Positions 20,726 to 31,823 of a stretch of DNA of 64,000 bases are shown here, piece by piece. Numbering within the stretch: the stretch's first letter is position 1; each line of letters opens with the position of its first letter. The translations under genes were made by a program, and so were the position numbers. The notes beneath the pieces are model-generated. The model saw only the letters and a program-made list of their open reading frames with translations. It was not told the origin of the DNA and did not search any database. Source of the stretch: Maratus speciosus (lineage: Eukaryota; Arthropoda; Arachnida; Araneae; Salticidae); assembly GCA_963932465.1 (NCBI GenBank), contig OZ010792.1:20229701-20293700 (forward strand). The letters run 5' to 3'.

Positions 20726-21224
20726 TTAAATTAACGCTTTCCAAATACTTGGAAAATCTGGAGTACTAGATAAGTCATTGACTAAAGAGTGAGAATTTTT
20801 AATGATATGGTAAGCTTCCCAAAAATCAAGATCAAGGTTAGAAGAACATTTTTGGATAATGATGGCTGAGGAAAAATCGAACCTATGTTGAGAAGACCAA
20901 GAATGTTGAGCAATAGAAGAACGTTTGAGCTCCTGAATTTTAACATAACCTTCATGCTCTTTTAAACGAAATCTAAGAGCACGTTTAGTCTGACCAATAT
21001 AAGAAAGACCACACTGACAAGAGATCTGGTAAATGCCCCAATTATCTAGGCGATCAACGGGGTGTTTGAGATTTGAAAAAGGAATTTTATTAACAGGAGA
21101 AAAAATAACTTTAAAATCAAACCTTCTTAGGATTTTAGCAACTTGCTGACTGATTTTAGGAAAAAATGGTAATACAATTGAAGTATTAGAGTTGGAATTA
21201 GAATGCTTTTCAGAATGGTCGGAT
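20726..21224 (-). pseudogene. PLE copy 2, C-terminal fragment
   Basis: Only the last ~165 codons are present: the linker after the reverse transcriptase and the GIY-YIG endonuclease domain, ending at the usual TAA (20726-20728). The 5' edge at 21224 abuts an opposite-strand PLE segment (copy 3) with no filler. The frame is open from the break to the stop. It lacks all reverse transcriptase motifs, so it cannot act alone. Copy 2's 3' untranslated region lies directly upstream of copy 1 and supplies its promoter and ribozyme-like motif. Confidence 0.9.
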
Positions 21225-22902
21225 GTTTATAAACCCAATCTTAAACATCCTGTTAAACAATGTCTGAAAAATTTGCGTTCTGATCCAAACTTAATTATTA
21301 CTAAGGCCGACAAAGGTGGTCAGATTGTTCTTCTCGACAAATCTACGTATTTGGAAAAAACCCATAAATTAATTAATGATGGTCCGTATGTGGATATCCG
21401 CAAAGACCCTTCCACTAGTTAAATTAACTCTATTAAGTCTGCCATTAAGTCTTCTTCCATTATTCCTGCTAACTTTAAGAAGTCCCTTATTCCGTCTATT
21501 GCGCATTGTGCCAGGTTTTATGCTTTACCTAAGGTCCATAAACCTGACATTCCTTTTAGACCTATTGTCTCTAGTATCGGTACAGCTTCTTATAAGCTTG
21601 CCAAATATTTAGTTTCTGTTTTTTCCCCACTTTTGAGCAGTAACTGTTTCACTGTTAAGAATTCTTTTGATTTTGTTAAAAAACTTCATAATTTTAAGCC
21701 GCAGTGTCACATGATGGTTTCTTTTGATGTTAAATCATTATTTACAAACGTTCCGGTTGAGGGGGCTTTAGATTGCCTCAAGAAAAGGCTTTGTGAATTC
21801 CATTTCTCTTATTTTGAAATTGAGGAACTTATACTTCTCACTCGCGCTTGCTTGTCGCAAAATACTTTTGTTTTCAATGGTAATTTCTTCCGTATGATTG
21901 ACGGTTTGGCTATGGGTAATCCTCTTAGTCCAATTTTATGCGATATTTATATGCACTATTTTGAGGTCAAGCTTTTTGAAATCTTAAAATTTCCGTTCTA
22001 TGTTCGTTATGTTGATGATGTTTATGTCCTGATTGAAATGAATTCGGATATTAATCATATTCTCTCTATTATGAATTCCATTGATCCCTGCATTCAATTT
22101 ACCTCTGAAATTGAGACCAATAACTGTCTTTCTTTCCTGGATGTCCTTGTTATTCGTTGTGAAAATGGCTTTCAGACTACCGTCTTTCGTAAACCTTTTG
22201 CTGTCAGTCTCCCACCTCACAGGTATTCTTCTCATCCCCCTAACCAGAAATTCGCTGCTTTCAATACTTTTGTTTTTCGGGCTACTAATATTTGTTCCAC
22301 TCCTCAGTTACTTAGTGCTGAACTTAATTACCTCAAAGCTATTGCTGTCGATCGTGGTTATTCCTCTAATATTATCGATTCTATTTATAAGAAATTGACT
22401 AAATCCGACCATTCTGAAAAGCATTCTAATTCCAACTCTAATACTTCAATTGTATTACCATTTTTTCCTAAAATCAGTCAGCAAGTTGCTAAAATCCTAA
22501 GAAGGTTTGATTTTAAAGTTATTTTTTTCTCCTGTTAATAAAATCCCTTTTTCAAATCTCAAACACCCCGTTGATCGCCTAGATAATTGGGGCATTTACC
22601 AGATCTCTTGTCAGTGTGGTCTTTCTTATATTGGTCAGACTAAACGTGCTCTTAGATTTCGTTTAAAAGAGCATGAAGGTTATGTTAAAAATCTGGAGCT
22701 CAAACGTTCTTCTATTGCTCAACATTCTTGGTCTTCTCAACATAGGTTCGATTTTTCCTCAGCCATCATTATCCAAAAATGTTCTTCTAACCTTGATCTT
22801 GATTTATGGGAAGCTTACCATATCATTAAAAATTCTCACTCTTTAGTCAATGACTTATCTAGTACTCCAGATTTTCCAAGTATTTGGAAAGCGTTAATTT
22901 AA
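21225..22902 (+). pseudogene. PLE copy 3, 5'-truncated and broken
   Basis: Starts abruptly at VYKPNLKHPV, about 211 codons into the full protein, at the strand-switch junction. The ADKGGQ, KVHKP, FDVKS, GLAMG and YVDDV motifs and the GIY-YIG domain are all present in order. Two lesions break it: GAA became TAA at 21420-21422, and a T-run of seven instead of six at 22522-22528 shifts the frame before the endonuclease domain. The final segment ends at 22902. It is otherwise nearly identical to copy 1, so the block is young. Its 3' region lies upstream of copy 4. Confidence 0.92.
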
Positions 22903-23022
22903 TTCCCCCTTTTTTGGTTTCTTTTCTCTACTTCTCCGGTAGATGTCGCTACTTGTCCACCCAGTCGTTTCCACTGCTTCTCTCTCATTGGTTGTTTCGG
23001 CGCCTTCGCCACCCGCATAGGG

Positions 23023-23030
23023 TAGAAAAG
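23023..23030 (+). promoter_or_regulatory. Mutated TATA box (TAGAAAAG) in PLE copy 3
   Basis: The other three copies read TATAAAAG at this place. This is the promoter position upstream of copy 4, so the change probably weakens its transcription. Confidence 0.55.
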
Positions 23031-23091
23031 CCAGCGCGTCTCTGTCTATGATTTTGCTCAGCCTTGCTTTTTCTAGCACGCTGTTCCTTTT

Positions 23092-23136
23092 GCACTGAAG
23101 AAGAATCTCGCTAGTAGATTCGAAACAGCTGTTTGC
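23092..23136 (+). ncRNA. Hammerhead-ribozyme-like motif, PLE copy 3
   Basis: The same motif as in copies 1 and 2, here on the plus strand at the copy 3/copy 4 junction, with unchanged core and stems. Confidence 0.5.
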
Positions 23137-23273
23137 TGCTTTTCATATATTATTTGTGCATTTTAAACGTTGGTTTTTCTGCTTTTTAATATTGTTGCAC
23201 AAAGGCTTTATTTGCTATTTCTATGTATTTGGCGTTAACGGGCCTTTATTCTTCTGTATTTTTTTTTTCCGCA

Positions 23274-25094
23274 ATGTCTCAAATCAATAGGTTTTGTAAT
23301 TTACGATTAAAAAAGTACAGATTTTTGGAACACTTACATTTCCTACTTGATTGTAGGCGTAAGAAGGTTATTCCTAAATTCATTTCCATTCGTTGTAATA
23401 TATTTTCTTCAAATAGGATTGAGAAGGTCTTATTTCGTTCTAAATTAGCTCTTTTAAGAGCTTTGATTCAAGAGACTCGCCACAAAATTGCTCATATAGA
23501 GCGCGAGTTATATTCTTTACATATCAGCCTCGCTAATTCTACTCCTGATTTTCAGTCCATTGACAGAAGGTCATGGGGCAGAGTTCTCACAGCTTCTTCT
23601 GTTCATTGTTCGGTTTTAAAGAAGAAATTTAATGCGCTTTGTAGAAGTTCTGTCGCTAATAACTGCAGTAATTTGCCTCTTGTTAACCAAAATGCTGTTG
23701 TCAATCTTTCTAGTGTTCCATTAAGTAACAATCAGCTCGATGCTCTCAAATTGAATAACAATTTTTCTGTCTCTACTATTCCTTCTTTACCTAATCTTAT
23801 TGCTCCTATTGAAAGAGCCTTTAAGCATAGCGCTCTATCTTCTTCTCAAAAAGAGTCTATTAGGCATCTCATTGCCAATACTGTTGATTTCAATTCTAAT
23901 GTTTATAAACCCAATCTTAAACATCCTGTTAAACAATGTCTGAAAAATTTGCGTTCTGATCCAAACTTAATTATTACTAAGGCCGACAAAGGTGGTCAGA
24001 TTGTTCTTCTCGACAAATCTACGTATTTGGAGAAAACCCATAAATTAATTAATGATGGTCCGTATGAGGATATCCGCAAAGACCCTTCCACTAGTGAAAT
24101 TAACTCTATTAAGTCTGCCATTAAGTCTTCTTCCATTATTCCTGCTAACTTTAAGAAGTCCCTTATTCCGTCTATTGCGCATTGTGCCAGGTTTTATGCT
24201 TTACCTAAGGTCCATAAACCTGACATTCCTTTTAGACCTATTGTCTCTATTATCGGTACAGCTTCTTATAAGCTTGCCAAATATTTAGTTTCTGTTTTTT
24301 CCCCACTTTTGAGCAGTAACTGTTTCACTGTTAAGAATTCTTTTGATTTTGTTAAAAAACTTCATAATTTTAAGCCGCAATGTCACATGATGGTTTCTTT
24401 TGATGTTAAATCATTATTTACAAACGTTCCGGTTGAGGGGGCTTTAGCCTCAAGAAAAGGCTTTGTGAATTCCATTTCTCTTATTTTGAAATCTAGGAAC
24501 TTATACTTCTCACTCGCGCTTGCTTGTCGCAAAATACTTTTGTTTTCAATGGTAATTTCTTCCGTATGATTGACGGTTTGGCTATGGGTAATCCTCTTAG
24601 TCCAATTTTATGCGATATTTATATGCACTATTTTGAGGTCAAGCTTTTTGAAATCTTAAAATTTCCGTTCTATGTTCGTTATGTTGATGATGTTTATGTC
24701 CTGATTGAAATGAATTCGGATATTAATCATATTCTCTCTATTGTGAATTCCATTGATCCCTGCATTCAATTTACCTCTGAAATTGAGACCAATAACTGTC
24801 TTTCTTTCCTGGATGTCCTTGTTATTCGTTGTGAAAATGGCTTTCAGACTACCGTCTTTCGTAAACCTTTTGCTGTCAGTCTCCCACCTCACAGGTATTC
24901 TTCTCATCCCCCTAACCAGAAATTCGCTGCTTTCAATACTTTTGTTTTTCGGGCTACTAATATTTGTTCCACTCCTCAGTTACTTAGTGCTGAACTTAAT
25001 TACCTCAAAGCTATTGCTGTCGATCTTGGTTATTCCTCTAATATTATCGATTCTATTTATAAGAAATTGACTAAATCCGACCATTCTGAAAAGC
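23274..25094 (+). pseudogene. PLE copy 4, 5' part, interrupted by BEL
   Basis: The reading frame begins at MSQINRFCNL (23274), has TGG where copy 1 has the stop, and runs through ADKGGQ, KVHKP and SFDVKS. A four-base deletion after 24446 (GCTTTAG-CCTC) shifts the frame within the reverse transcriptase. The distal frame resumes with GLAMGNPLSP and YVDDV, then continues to the BEL insertion after AAAGC (25090-25094). The rest of the gene is at 31829-32307. The copy is inactive through both the deletion and the LTR element. Reading across the insertion and deletion, all domains of the family remain recognisable. Confidence 0.92.
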
Positions 25095-25633
25095 TGTTAC
25101 GAAATTGCGCTGGGGAAATCTAAAAATAGCCCAGCCTAGGTCACGTGGTTCAGTACGTGTGTTTGCATAAGAACGCAGATTGATACTAGAATTCTTTTAG
25201 TTAAGTATTGAAACTTGAATTGTGTTCGAACGGGGAAAAAATGTTTCCTCGTAAATATTTAGTAAGTAAAAAACTCGAAGTGTGTTTTGGTCGGGAAAAA
25301 ATGTTTCTCGGAATTAAAAATGTTTATATGAAGAAATGTAATTTAACGTAGAAGTGATACTTGAATATATATTTTAGAAATGATCGGAATATATTTATGC
25401 TTGGCCGAAATGCAGTTTATAGCATTTCGGAATACATATCTTAATTTTAATGTCAATTGTTCTAAATGTGCTAACTGTTGTGATGTGGTGATGTCAAATA
25501 AAATTTAAAAAGACAAACAAGATTTATTAATTTCCAAGAATTGGATTCAGCGAAATGTTTTTGATTTTTCTCGAAATAATTTTATTGTTTAGAATGATAT
25601 TCTCGACAGTTTTGAAAATAATAAATTTTTTCA
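25095..25633 (+). repeat. BEL/Pao 5' LTR
   Basis: Starts TGTTACGAAATTGCG and ends in CA after a seven-T run (25627-25631 area). It matches 31286-31823 base for base, apart from one T. Confidence 0.95.
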
Positions 25634-25651
25634 TGGTGCCGAACACCTGGA
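25634..25651 (+). promoter_or_regulatory. Probable primer binding site
   Basis: TGGTGCCGAACACCTGGA follows the 5' LTR directly. The leading TGG fits pairing to a tRNA 3' CCA end. I cannot name the tRNA with confidence. Confidence 0.6.
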
Positions 25652-25851
25652 CTTTAGATTTGAAGTAGATTTCAAGATTATATAAGTATTAAATTAGTGA
25701 GTGTGCTCCATAGGATTTCACAGTCTCCGAATCTGGATTGCAAATATTGGATTACCCGTCATCGGCTTATTCGTCTTCTCGTCGCGGATAAAAAAAAGGT
25801 ACTGTAACCAATTTTGTTCTATGCATGAAAGTTATTCTATAATTGTAAATT

Positions 25852-26796
25852 ATGGATTTAGAAAAATCTAAAGGTAAACGAAAGGTCATGAAGACCTCTA
25901 TAACCAAGCTCATTACAAAAATTGAATCTTATATAGAAAGTATTGATTTTGAAAATAAAAGTAATTTTGATCAGTTGAATGAATATTTAAATAATATAAT
26001 AGAAAAGCAAAACGAATTAAAAGTAGTAAACAATCAAATTCAGGAATTAATAGATGATGGAACCGTTTTCGAAAACGATGTTCAAACGAGCATCGATTAC
26101 GATGATGTTATTAATGAAGCTAAATTCAAAATTAAAATGAATTTGAAAAAATTTAAATTTGATTCTGATCAGCCTGATACTAGTTCTGTATTTAATGGGA
26201 GTACAATTCCTTATGTTAGTGCTAAGCCGGCAACAATAAATTTGCCAAAAATAACTATACCAGTCTTTAAAGGGGAACCAAATACCTTTTTAGAATTTAT
26301 GAATAGTTTTAAGAGTACAATCGATTCGAATGAGAATTTAACCAAAATTGACAAATTCAATTACTTAAAATCATTTTTGTCAGGTGAAGCGCTTAGATCA
26401 ATTTCCGGTTTGACGCTAAACGAAACTAATTATCAACACTCTTTAGACTTACTGCAGAATCGATACGGTAAACCAGAAATTTTGATAAGCGGTTTTATAA
26501 ATAAGTTGTTAGAACTAGAACCGGTAAAATCAACCGCGAACATAAAATTGTTACGGGAATTATATGACGAATGCGAGGTAAGCATTCGGAACTTGAAAGC
26601 CATTGGGGTGGCGTCAGATAATTTTGGGTATTTATTAATACCAATTATCTTAAAACAGTTACCACATAACTTAGTAGTTGAATTTCAGAGGAAGAAAAAT
26701 GCTGAAAAAGCTGGTGACGTGAATGAATTAATGAATTTCATAAAATTTGAAATAGAATCGCGCGAAGCAGCTAATGCAGTGTCAGGCTTTCCTTAA
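25852..26796 (+). CDS. gag: BEL/Pao gag (DUF1759-type)
   Basis: A 314-residue capsid-type protein. It has an acidic, coiled-coil-prone N terminus (ITKIESYIESI... QNELKVVNNQIQEL, about 17-66). The Gag core then starts at about residue 130 with LPKITIPVFKGEP, and continues through FLEFMNSFKSTIDSN, KFNYLKSFLSGEA and DLLQNRYGKP. This order is typical of the DUF1759 Gag of BEL/Pao elements, which packages element RNA into cytoplasmic particles. The start at 25852 is the first ATG of the open frame, about 220 bases after the LTR. The frame stops at TAA 26794-26796. The zinc-knuckle region lies just downstream in the pol frame, which is -1 relative to gag. Confidence 0.92.
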   Translation: MDLEKSKGKRKVMKTSITKLITKIESYIESIDFENKSNFDQLNEYLNNIIEKQNELKVVNNQIQELIDDGTVFENDVQTSIDYDDVINEAKFKIKMNLKKFKFDSDQPDTSSVFNGSTIPYVSAKPATINLPKITIPVFKGEPNTFLEFMNSFKSTIDSNENLTKIDKFNYLKSFLSGEALRSISGLTLNETNYQHSLDLLQNRYGKPEILISGFINKLLELEPVKSTANIKLLRELYDECEVSIRNLKAIGVASDNFGYLLIPIILKQLPHNLVVEFQRKKNAEKAGDVNELMNFIKFEIESREAANAVSGFP

Positions 26797-26963
26797 AAAA
26801 TCACGAAGTAACACGATGGGAAAAAAGGGCTCCTAGGATAAAACCTAATGTTCCCACTTCAGTCGCGCTTAATACTGTTGTAAAAAATGTTTGTATTTTT
26901 TGTAACTCGAATCATTCAAGCTTAAAGTGTAACGAAATTACCGATGAACAGAAAAGATATAAG

Positions 26964-29900
26964 TTGAAAAAAGATGGGAGATGTTACCGATGCTTCTTGA
27001 AATCGCACTTAATATCTTTGTGTAAGGTAAAAATACCGCCTTGTGAATTGTGCAAAAGTAATCAGCATAATTATTTATTTTGCCCCACTAAAAAATCGAC
27101 AAAAACGCGTCCCGATGATGGCTTAGTGAAAGCCGAAACGTCTAAAAATGACAAAAGTCAAGCCGTGTTTTCATATGTAGTAAAAACAAATAATTCACCC
27201 GAAAAGTATGCAACATTGTTGCAAACTGCCTGTGTACAAGTGCAGGGAACAGGAAATAAATTAAACACGAGAATTTTATATGATTCTGCATCCTCTAGAA
27301 CATTCATTACAAAAAGTTTAGCCTCAGCGTTAAAATTAAAACCTGTTACTAAGGAAACACTTTTGGTTTATACGTTTGCGAACCGCGAAGCCATAGAAAA
27401 GGAGTTTAATGTCGTAATTTTAACTATTATTAGTTGTCATCATCCTTATGAAAAAATAACTGTAAGAGCGCTGGTTTCTGAAATTATTAGCGGTACTAAG
27501 ATAATGACTTCTGTTGATTATAAGTTAATAGATAAATTACGAGTAGATAAACATGTATTGGCTGACACATTTATTCATTCGAAACCTGTTCAGATATTGC
27601 TTGGGGCAGATTATTTATTTGAAACTATAATAGGATCTGTCGAAAAAATTAATCATCAATTATTTATGCAGCCAACAATATTTGGTAAAACCTTGGTCGG
27701 TCGAGTTGACAGTAATAATTCTAACACAACTCCCTGTTTAAATGTAATTTGTTTACCTCCAGAAAACGATCTTAGAAAGTTATGGAACATCGAGTCCTTT
27801 TTAATCGATTCTAATGATCAAAAGCACGAAGAGACTTATGAGGTCATTAATCAATTCCAGAAAGAAATCATTTTTAAAAATGATAGATATATGACTCCCT
27901 TGTTATGGTGTAATGAATTAGATAAACAAAATTTGTTTAATAATTACGAGGTTGCAAAAAAGCGTTTTGCGGGTTTGGAAAAAAGATTAAAGAGTGATAA
28001 ATCTTTGTTTTTGAAATATAATGAAATTATGAAAGAACAATTGAGTGAGGGAATTATTGAGAAATGTAGTGATAATTGCTCTATCGATTATGTAATGCCC
28101 CATCAATCAGTGTCCCGACCGAGTTCTTCTACTACAAAAACCAGGATAGTTTTTGACGCGAGTAGCCGAAAAAATGGGGAAAAAAGTCTAAATCAATGTC
28201 TTTTTGCGGGGGAAAATTTAAATCCTAATCTCATAGATGTGCTATTAAATTTTAGACAGTTTAAAATTGCTTTCACGGGGGATATTGCTAGAGCCTTTCT
28301 ACAAATACAGGTATCAGAAAATGATAGAAATTATTTATGTTTTTTGTATTTCGATGACTGCGACATAGATCAACGCACCGTTTTATACCATTTTAACCGT
28401 CACTGTTTCGGTGTAACCAGCTCCCCTTATGTTTTAGCCTCTACAATTAAAAAACATATTGGTAATTATAAGGAAACGGAACCCACCGCTTATGAAATGA
28501 TAAATAAATATTTATATGTGGATGACTTAATTTATGGAGCATCCACGGTTGCAGAAGCCATGAAACTAACAACTACTGCAGTTTCTATATTTAAAGATGC
28601 TAATATGCAATTGAGAAAGTTCGTTACTAATTCACAAGAATTAAAGGAATCGTGGAATGGTAACCCGGTTATAGAAATTAATGAAAATTGTGTAGAATCT
28701 AAAGTATTGGGGTTAAACTGGAATATTGAAGAGGATTTTCTGGCCATAGATTTGGCATCTTTAGTGTCAGTGGGTGACAGCTTGGAATTTACCAAAAGGC
28801 ATGTTCTCCAAACTGCCGCCAAAATATTTGATCCTATTGGATTTATGTCACCATTTTTGATTAGAATTAAGATTTTTCTACAAGAATTATGGCAGAGTGG
28901 GTTGGACTGGGACGACGAATTTAATGAAGAATTTAAAATTAAATACAGAACATGGTATCAGGAAATAAAATTGCTTGAAGAATTAAAAATACCTAGATAT
29001 TATTATCACTCGGGTGAAGTGCAGGACAGGGTAGAACTTCACATTTTTTCGGACGCTTCCTTAAAATCCTATGGAGCGGTAGCCTACTTCCGATTTAAAT
29101 CTTCCGAAGGGCTCTTTAAGACTTGTTTTGTTATGGCTAAGGCTAGAGTAGCCCCATTGAAGAAAATAACGCTGCCAAGACTCGAACTTTTAGGTGCTCT
29201 AATAGCTGCTAGGATAGCTAATCACTTAAAAAATATTTTCTATAATTTCGAAAAAATAGTACTGTGGACAGACTCGACCATAGTATTACATTGGATTCAA
29301 GGAGCGGCATCCAAATGGAAGCCATTCGTTGCCAATAGGGTAACGGAAATACAGGGAATGAGCGACCCTAGTTCTTGGAGGCATGTAATTAGCAAGGATA
29401 ATCCTGCGGATATGCTGACTAGGGGGCTATCAGCTAAAGAATTATTGATCTCAAATCAATGGTGGTGTGGCCCTGAATGGCTTATTAAATCTGAAAAAAT
29501 TTGGCCCAAGGATGATAAGTATAAAACAAAATCAGTCAACCCTGAAATTGAAATTGAAGCCAGAAGTAAAATTATTGTTAATGCAACAATTGTTAAGGAA
29601 AATCTAATTGAAATAAACAAATACAGTAACCTGAAAAAACTATTACGAGTAACTGGCTATGTTATACTCTTTATCAAAATGTTAAAGAAAAAACGCGAGA
29701 GAAATTGTAACCTTACGTCAGAGGAAATACGAGAAGCAGAAATTTTTTGGATAAAAAATTGTCAAAATGAAATTTTCGCGAAAGAAATCATGTGCCTGAA
29801 AAATTCTAAACCGCTTCCTAGAGATTCTAAATTACTTTCCTTGAACCCATACCTCGATCCAGAAGGAGTTTTGCGAGTCTCTGGAAGACTCTGTAAGACT

Positions 29901-31097
29901 AATTTATCGGTGGATGAAAAGCATCCAATAATTCTTCCGCCAAAAACTAAATTGGCAGAACTAATAATTTGGGATGCTCATAATAAAGTTTTTCACTCTG
30001 CTGTTGCCCATACACTTCTACAAATTCGAGAAAGATTCTGGCTACTAAAGGCTAGACAAACTGTGAGAAGTGTGCTAAAAAACTGCATTATATGCAAGAG
30101 GTTTTCTTCAACTCCAGGAGACCAAACGGTAGCTCCATTGCCAGCTGATCGTGTAGAACAGGCAAATCCATTCAGTGTGATAGGATGTGATTTTGCAGGA
30201 CCTTTGTACGTAAAAGACTGTGATAATAAGCAATACATTTTGCTGATTACGTGTGCAGTAACCAGGAATGTCCACCTGGAGCTTGTAGACAATTTGTCAA
30301 CTTCAACATTTTTACTAGGATTCCGTAGATTCCTCTCACGACGAGGAATGCCAGCTGTTATATATACAGATAATGCTCAGACGTTCAAACGGGCCGAAAA
30401 AGACTTGAAAAAACTTTGGTCCATTATAACTCATCCAGATGTACAAGATTTTTTTTCTTCCCATTGCATTAAGTGGAAGTTCATAGTCGAACGAGCAGCA
30501 TGGTGGGGGGGATTTTATGAACGTATGGTTAGGAGTATTAAAACCGCATTGCGGAAAACTCTTGGCAAATCATCCCTGACTGTGATTGAACTGAATACTG
30601 TACTAGTGGAAATTGAAGGCATGGTCAATTCTCGCCCTATAACCTATTTCTCGCCAGAAGGTCCAGACCCCCTACCATTAACCCCTGCTCACTTCTTAAT
30701 TGGGAGAAGAATATCTTCTCTGCCACCAGTTCGGCTTCACCTTGACTCGAATATCTCTTCCAGGAAAGAGTTAATTAGATCTTACAACTATCGTGAAAAA
30801 TTAATGCGCTTGTTTTGGTCTAGATGGAAAGGGGAATATTTATTAAATTTGAGGCCAGCTCATTTAAGCTCGAACAAAACTAATTTTCCTCAATTTAAAT
30901 TAAATGACATTGTACTAATCAAAGATGATAAATTACCCAGAAATTTCTGGAGTCTAGGAAAAATTATTGAATTATTTCCTGGAAGAGACGGCAAGGTGAG
31001 GTCCTTTAAAGTCAAAACTGAGAAATGTATTCTCAAAAGACCCATCCAATTGATTTATCCTCTTGAACTTGGAACTGATTGTGACTCTAAAAATTAA
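26964..31097 (+). CDS. pol: BEL/Pao pol (protease, RT, RNase H, integrase)
   Basis: A long frame of 1377 codons, counting from a TTG at 26964. That point is arbitrary, because the frame is open upstream at least to the gag stop and includes a first cysteine pair near 26890. Domains in order: zinc knuckles (CYRC, CELC; residues 7-40); aspartic protease with YDSASSRTF (Asp107); reverse transcriptase with FDASSRKNG, TGDIARAFLQ and YLYVDDL (Asp520/521); RNase H with FSDASLKSYG, PRLELLG and WTDSTIVLHW; integrase with an HHCC-type region (about 1003-1050) and catalytic Asp1076, Asp1136 and Glu1186; and a C-terminal domain with NDIVLIKDD. All the catalytic residues I checked are present and there is no internal stop. 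It would copy and integrate element RNA. Translation needs a -1 shift from gag or a separate start. Confidence 0.95.
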   Translation: MKKDGRCYRCFLKSHLISLCKVKIPPCELCKSNQHNYLFCPTKKSTKTRPDDGLVKAETSKNDKSQAVFSYVVKTNNSPEKYATLLQTACVQVQGTGNKLNTRILYDSASSRTFITKSLASALKLKPVTKETLLVYTFANREAIEKEFNVVILTIISCHHPYEKITVRALVSEIISGTKIMTSVDYKLIDKLRVDKHVLADTFIHSKPVQILLGADYLFETIIGSVEKINHQLFMQPTIFGKTLVGRVDSNNSNTTPCLNVICLPPENDLRKLWNIESFLIDSNDQKHEETYEVINQFQKEIIFKNDRYMTPLLWCNELDKQNLFNNYEVAKKRFAGLEKRLKSDKSLFLKYNEIMKEQLSEGIIEKCSDNCSIDYVMPHQSVSRPSSSTTKTRIVFDASSRKNGEKSLNQCLFAGENLNPNLIDVLLNFRQFKIAFTGDIARAFLQIQVSENDRNYLCFLYFDDCDIDQRTVLYHFNRHCFGVTSSPYVLASTIKKHIGNYKETEPTAYEMINKYLYVDDLIYGASTVAEAMKLTTTAVSIFKDANMQLRKFVTNSQELKESWNGNPVIEINENCVESKVLGLNWNIEEDFLAIDLASLVSVGDSLEFTKRHVLQTAAKIFDPIGFMSPFLIRIKIFLQELWQSGLDWDDEFNEEFKIKYRTWYQEIKLLEELKIPRYYYHSGEVQDRVELHIFSDASLKSYGAVAYFRFKSSEGLFKTCFVMAKARVAPLKKITLPRLELLGALIAARIANHLKNIFYNFEKIVLWTDSTIVLHWIQGAASKWKPFVANRVTEIQGMSDPSSWRHVISKDNPADMLTRGLSAKELLISNQWWCGPEWLIKSEKIWPKDDKYKTKSVNPEIEIEARSKIIVNATIVKENLIEINKYSNLKKLLRVTGYVILFIKMLKKKRERNCNLTSEEIREAEIFWIKNCQNEIFAKEIMCLKNSKPLPRDSKLLSLNPYLDPEGVLRVSGRLCKTNLSVDEKHPIILPPKTKLAELIIWDAHNKVFHSAVAHTLLQIRERFWLLKARQTVRSVLKNCIICKRFSSTPGDQTVAPLPADRVEQANPFSVIGCDFAGPLYVKDCDNKQYILLITCAVTRNVHLELVDNLSTSTFLLGFRRFLSRRGMPAVIYTDNAQTFKRAEKDLKKLWSIITHPDVQDFFSSHCIKWKFIVERAAWWGGFYERMVRSIKTALRKTLGKSSLTVIELNTVLVEIEGMVNSRPITYFSPEGPDPLPLTPAHFLIGRRISSLPPVRLHLDSNISSRKELIRSYNYREKLMRLFWSRWKGEYLLNLRPAHLSSNKTNFPQFKLNDIVLIKDDKLPRNFWSLGKIIELFPGRDGKVRSFKVKTEKCILKRPIQLIYPLELGTDCDSKN

Positions 31098-31275
31098 TTC
31101 ATATATTAATCCTTTTTTCTTATTTTAGTTTGAATTTCATTGTAGCATATTTAAATACCCTGAAGTATGTACAACATTTCATTATTTTATATTTGTATTT
31201 GTGTTAATTTCATTATTTGTATTTGTATTAATTTGATATATTGTAATTATTTGTGATGAACACCCATATGTTCAT

Positions 31276-31285
31276 GGGTGGGCAG
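31276..31285 (+). promoter_or_regulatory. Probable polypurine tract
   Basis: GGGTGGGCAG lies immediately before the 3' LTR, preceded by the palindrome ACCCATATG-TTCATGGGT. This is the expected position for plus-strand DNA priming. It is short and not purely purine. Confidence 0.5.
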
Positions 31286-31823
31286 TGTTACGAAATTGCG
31301 CTGGGGAAATCTAAAAATAGCCCAGCCTAGGTCACGTGGTTCAGTACGTGTGTTTGCATAAGAACGCAGATTGATACTAGAATTCTTTTAGTTAAGTATT
31401 GAAACTTGAATTGTGTTCGAACGGGGAAAAAATGTTTCCTCGTAAATATTTAGTAAGTAAAAAACTCGAAGTGTGTTTTGGTCGGGAAAAAATGTTTCTC
31501 GGAATTAAAAATGTTTATATGAAGAAATGTAATTTAACGTAGAAGTGATACTTGAATATATATTTTAGAAATGATCGGAATATATTTATGCTTGGCCGAA
31601 ATGCAGTTTATAGCATTTCGGAATACATATCTTAATTTTAATGTCAATTGTTCTAAATGTGCTAACTGTTGTGATGTGGTGATGTCAAATAAAATTTAAA
31701 AAGACAAACAAGATTTATTAATTTCCAAGAATTGGATTCAGCGAAATGTTTTTGATTTTTCTCGAAATAATTTTATTGTTTAGAATGATATTCTCGACAG
31801 TTTTGAAAATAATAAATTTTTCA
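31286..31823 (+). repeat. BEL/Pao 3' LTR
   Basis: 538 bp, identical to the 5' LTR except for one fewer T near the end. AAAGC and the continuation of PLE copy 4 follow. Confidence 0.95.

Larger units (their letters stand above)
25095..31823 (+). mobile_element. BEL/Pao LTR retrotransposon
   Basis: A 6729-bp element with 539- and 538-bp LTRs beginning TGTTACG and ending TTTTTCA, flanked by the 5-bp duplication AAAGC (25090-25094 and 31824-31828). Gag and pol reading frames lie between. The only LTR difference I see is one T in the terminal T-run. It interrupts PLE copy 4. No env-like reading frame is present after pol. Confidence 0.96.

Noticed and set aside
31098..31275. An env gene after BEL pol
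   Set aside because: Only ~180 bases separate pol from the 3' LTR, with no reading frame.
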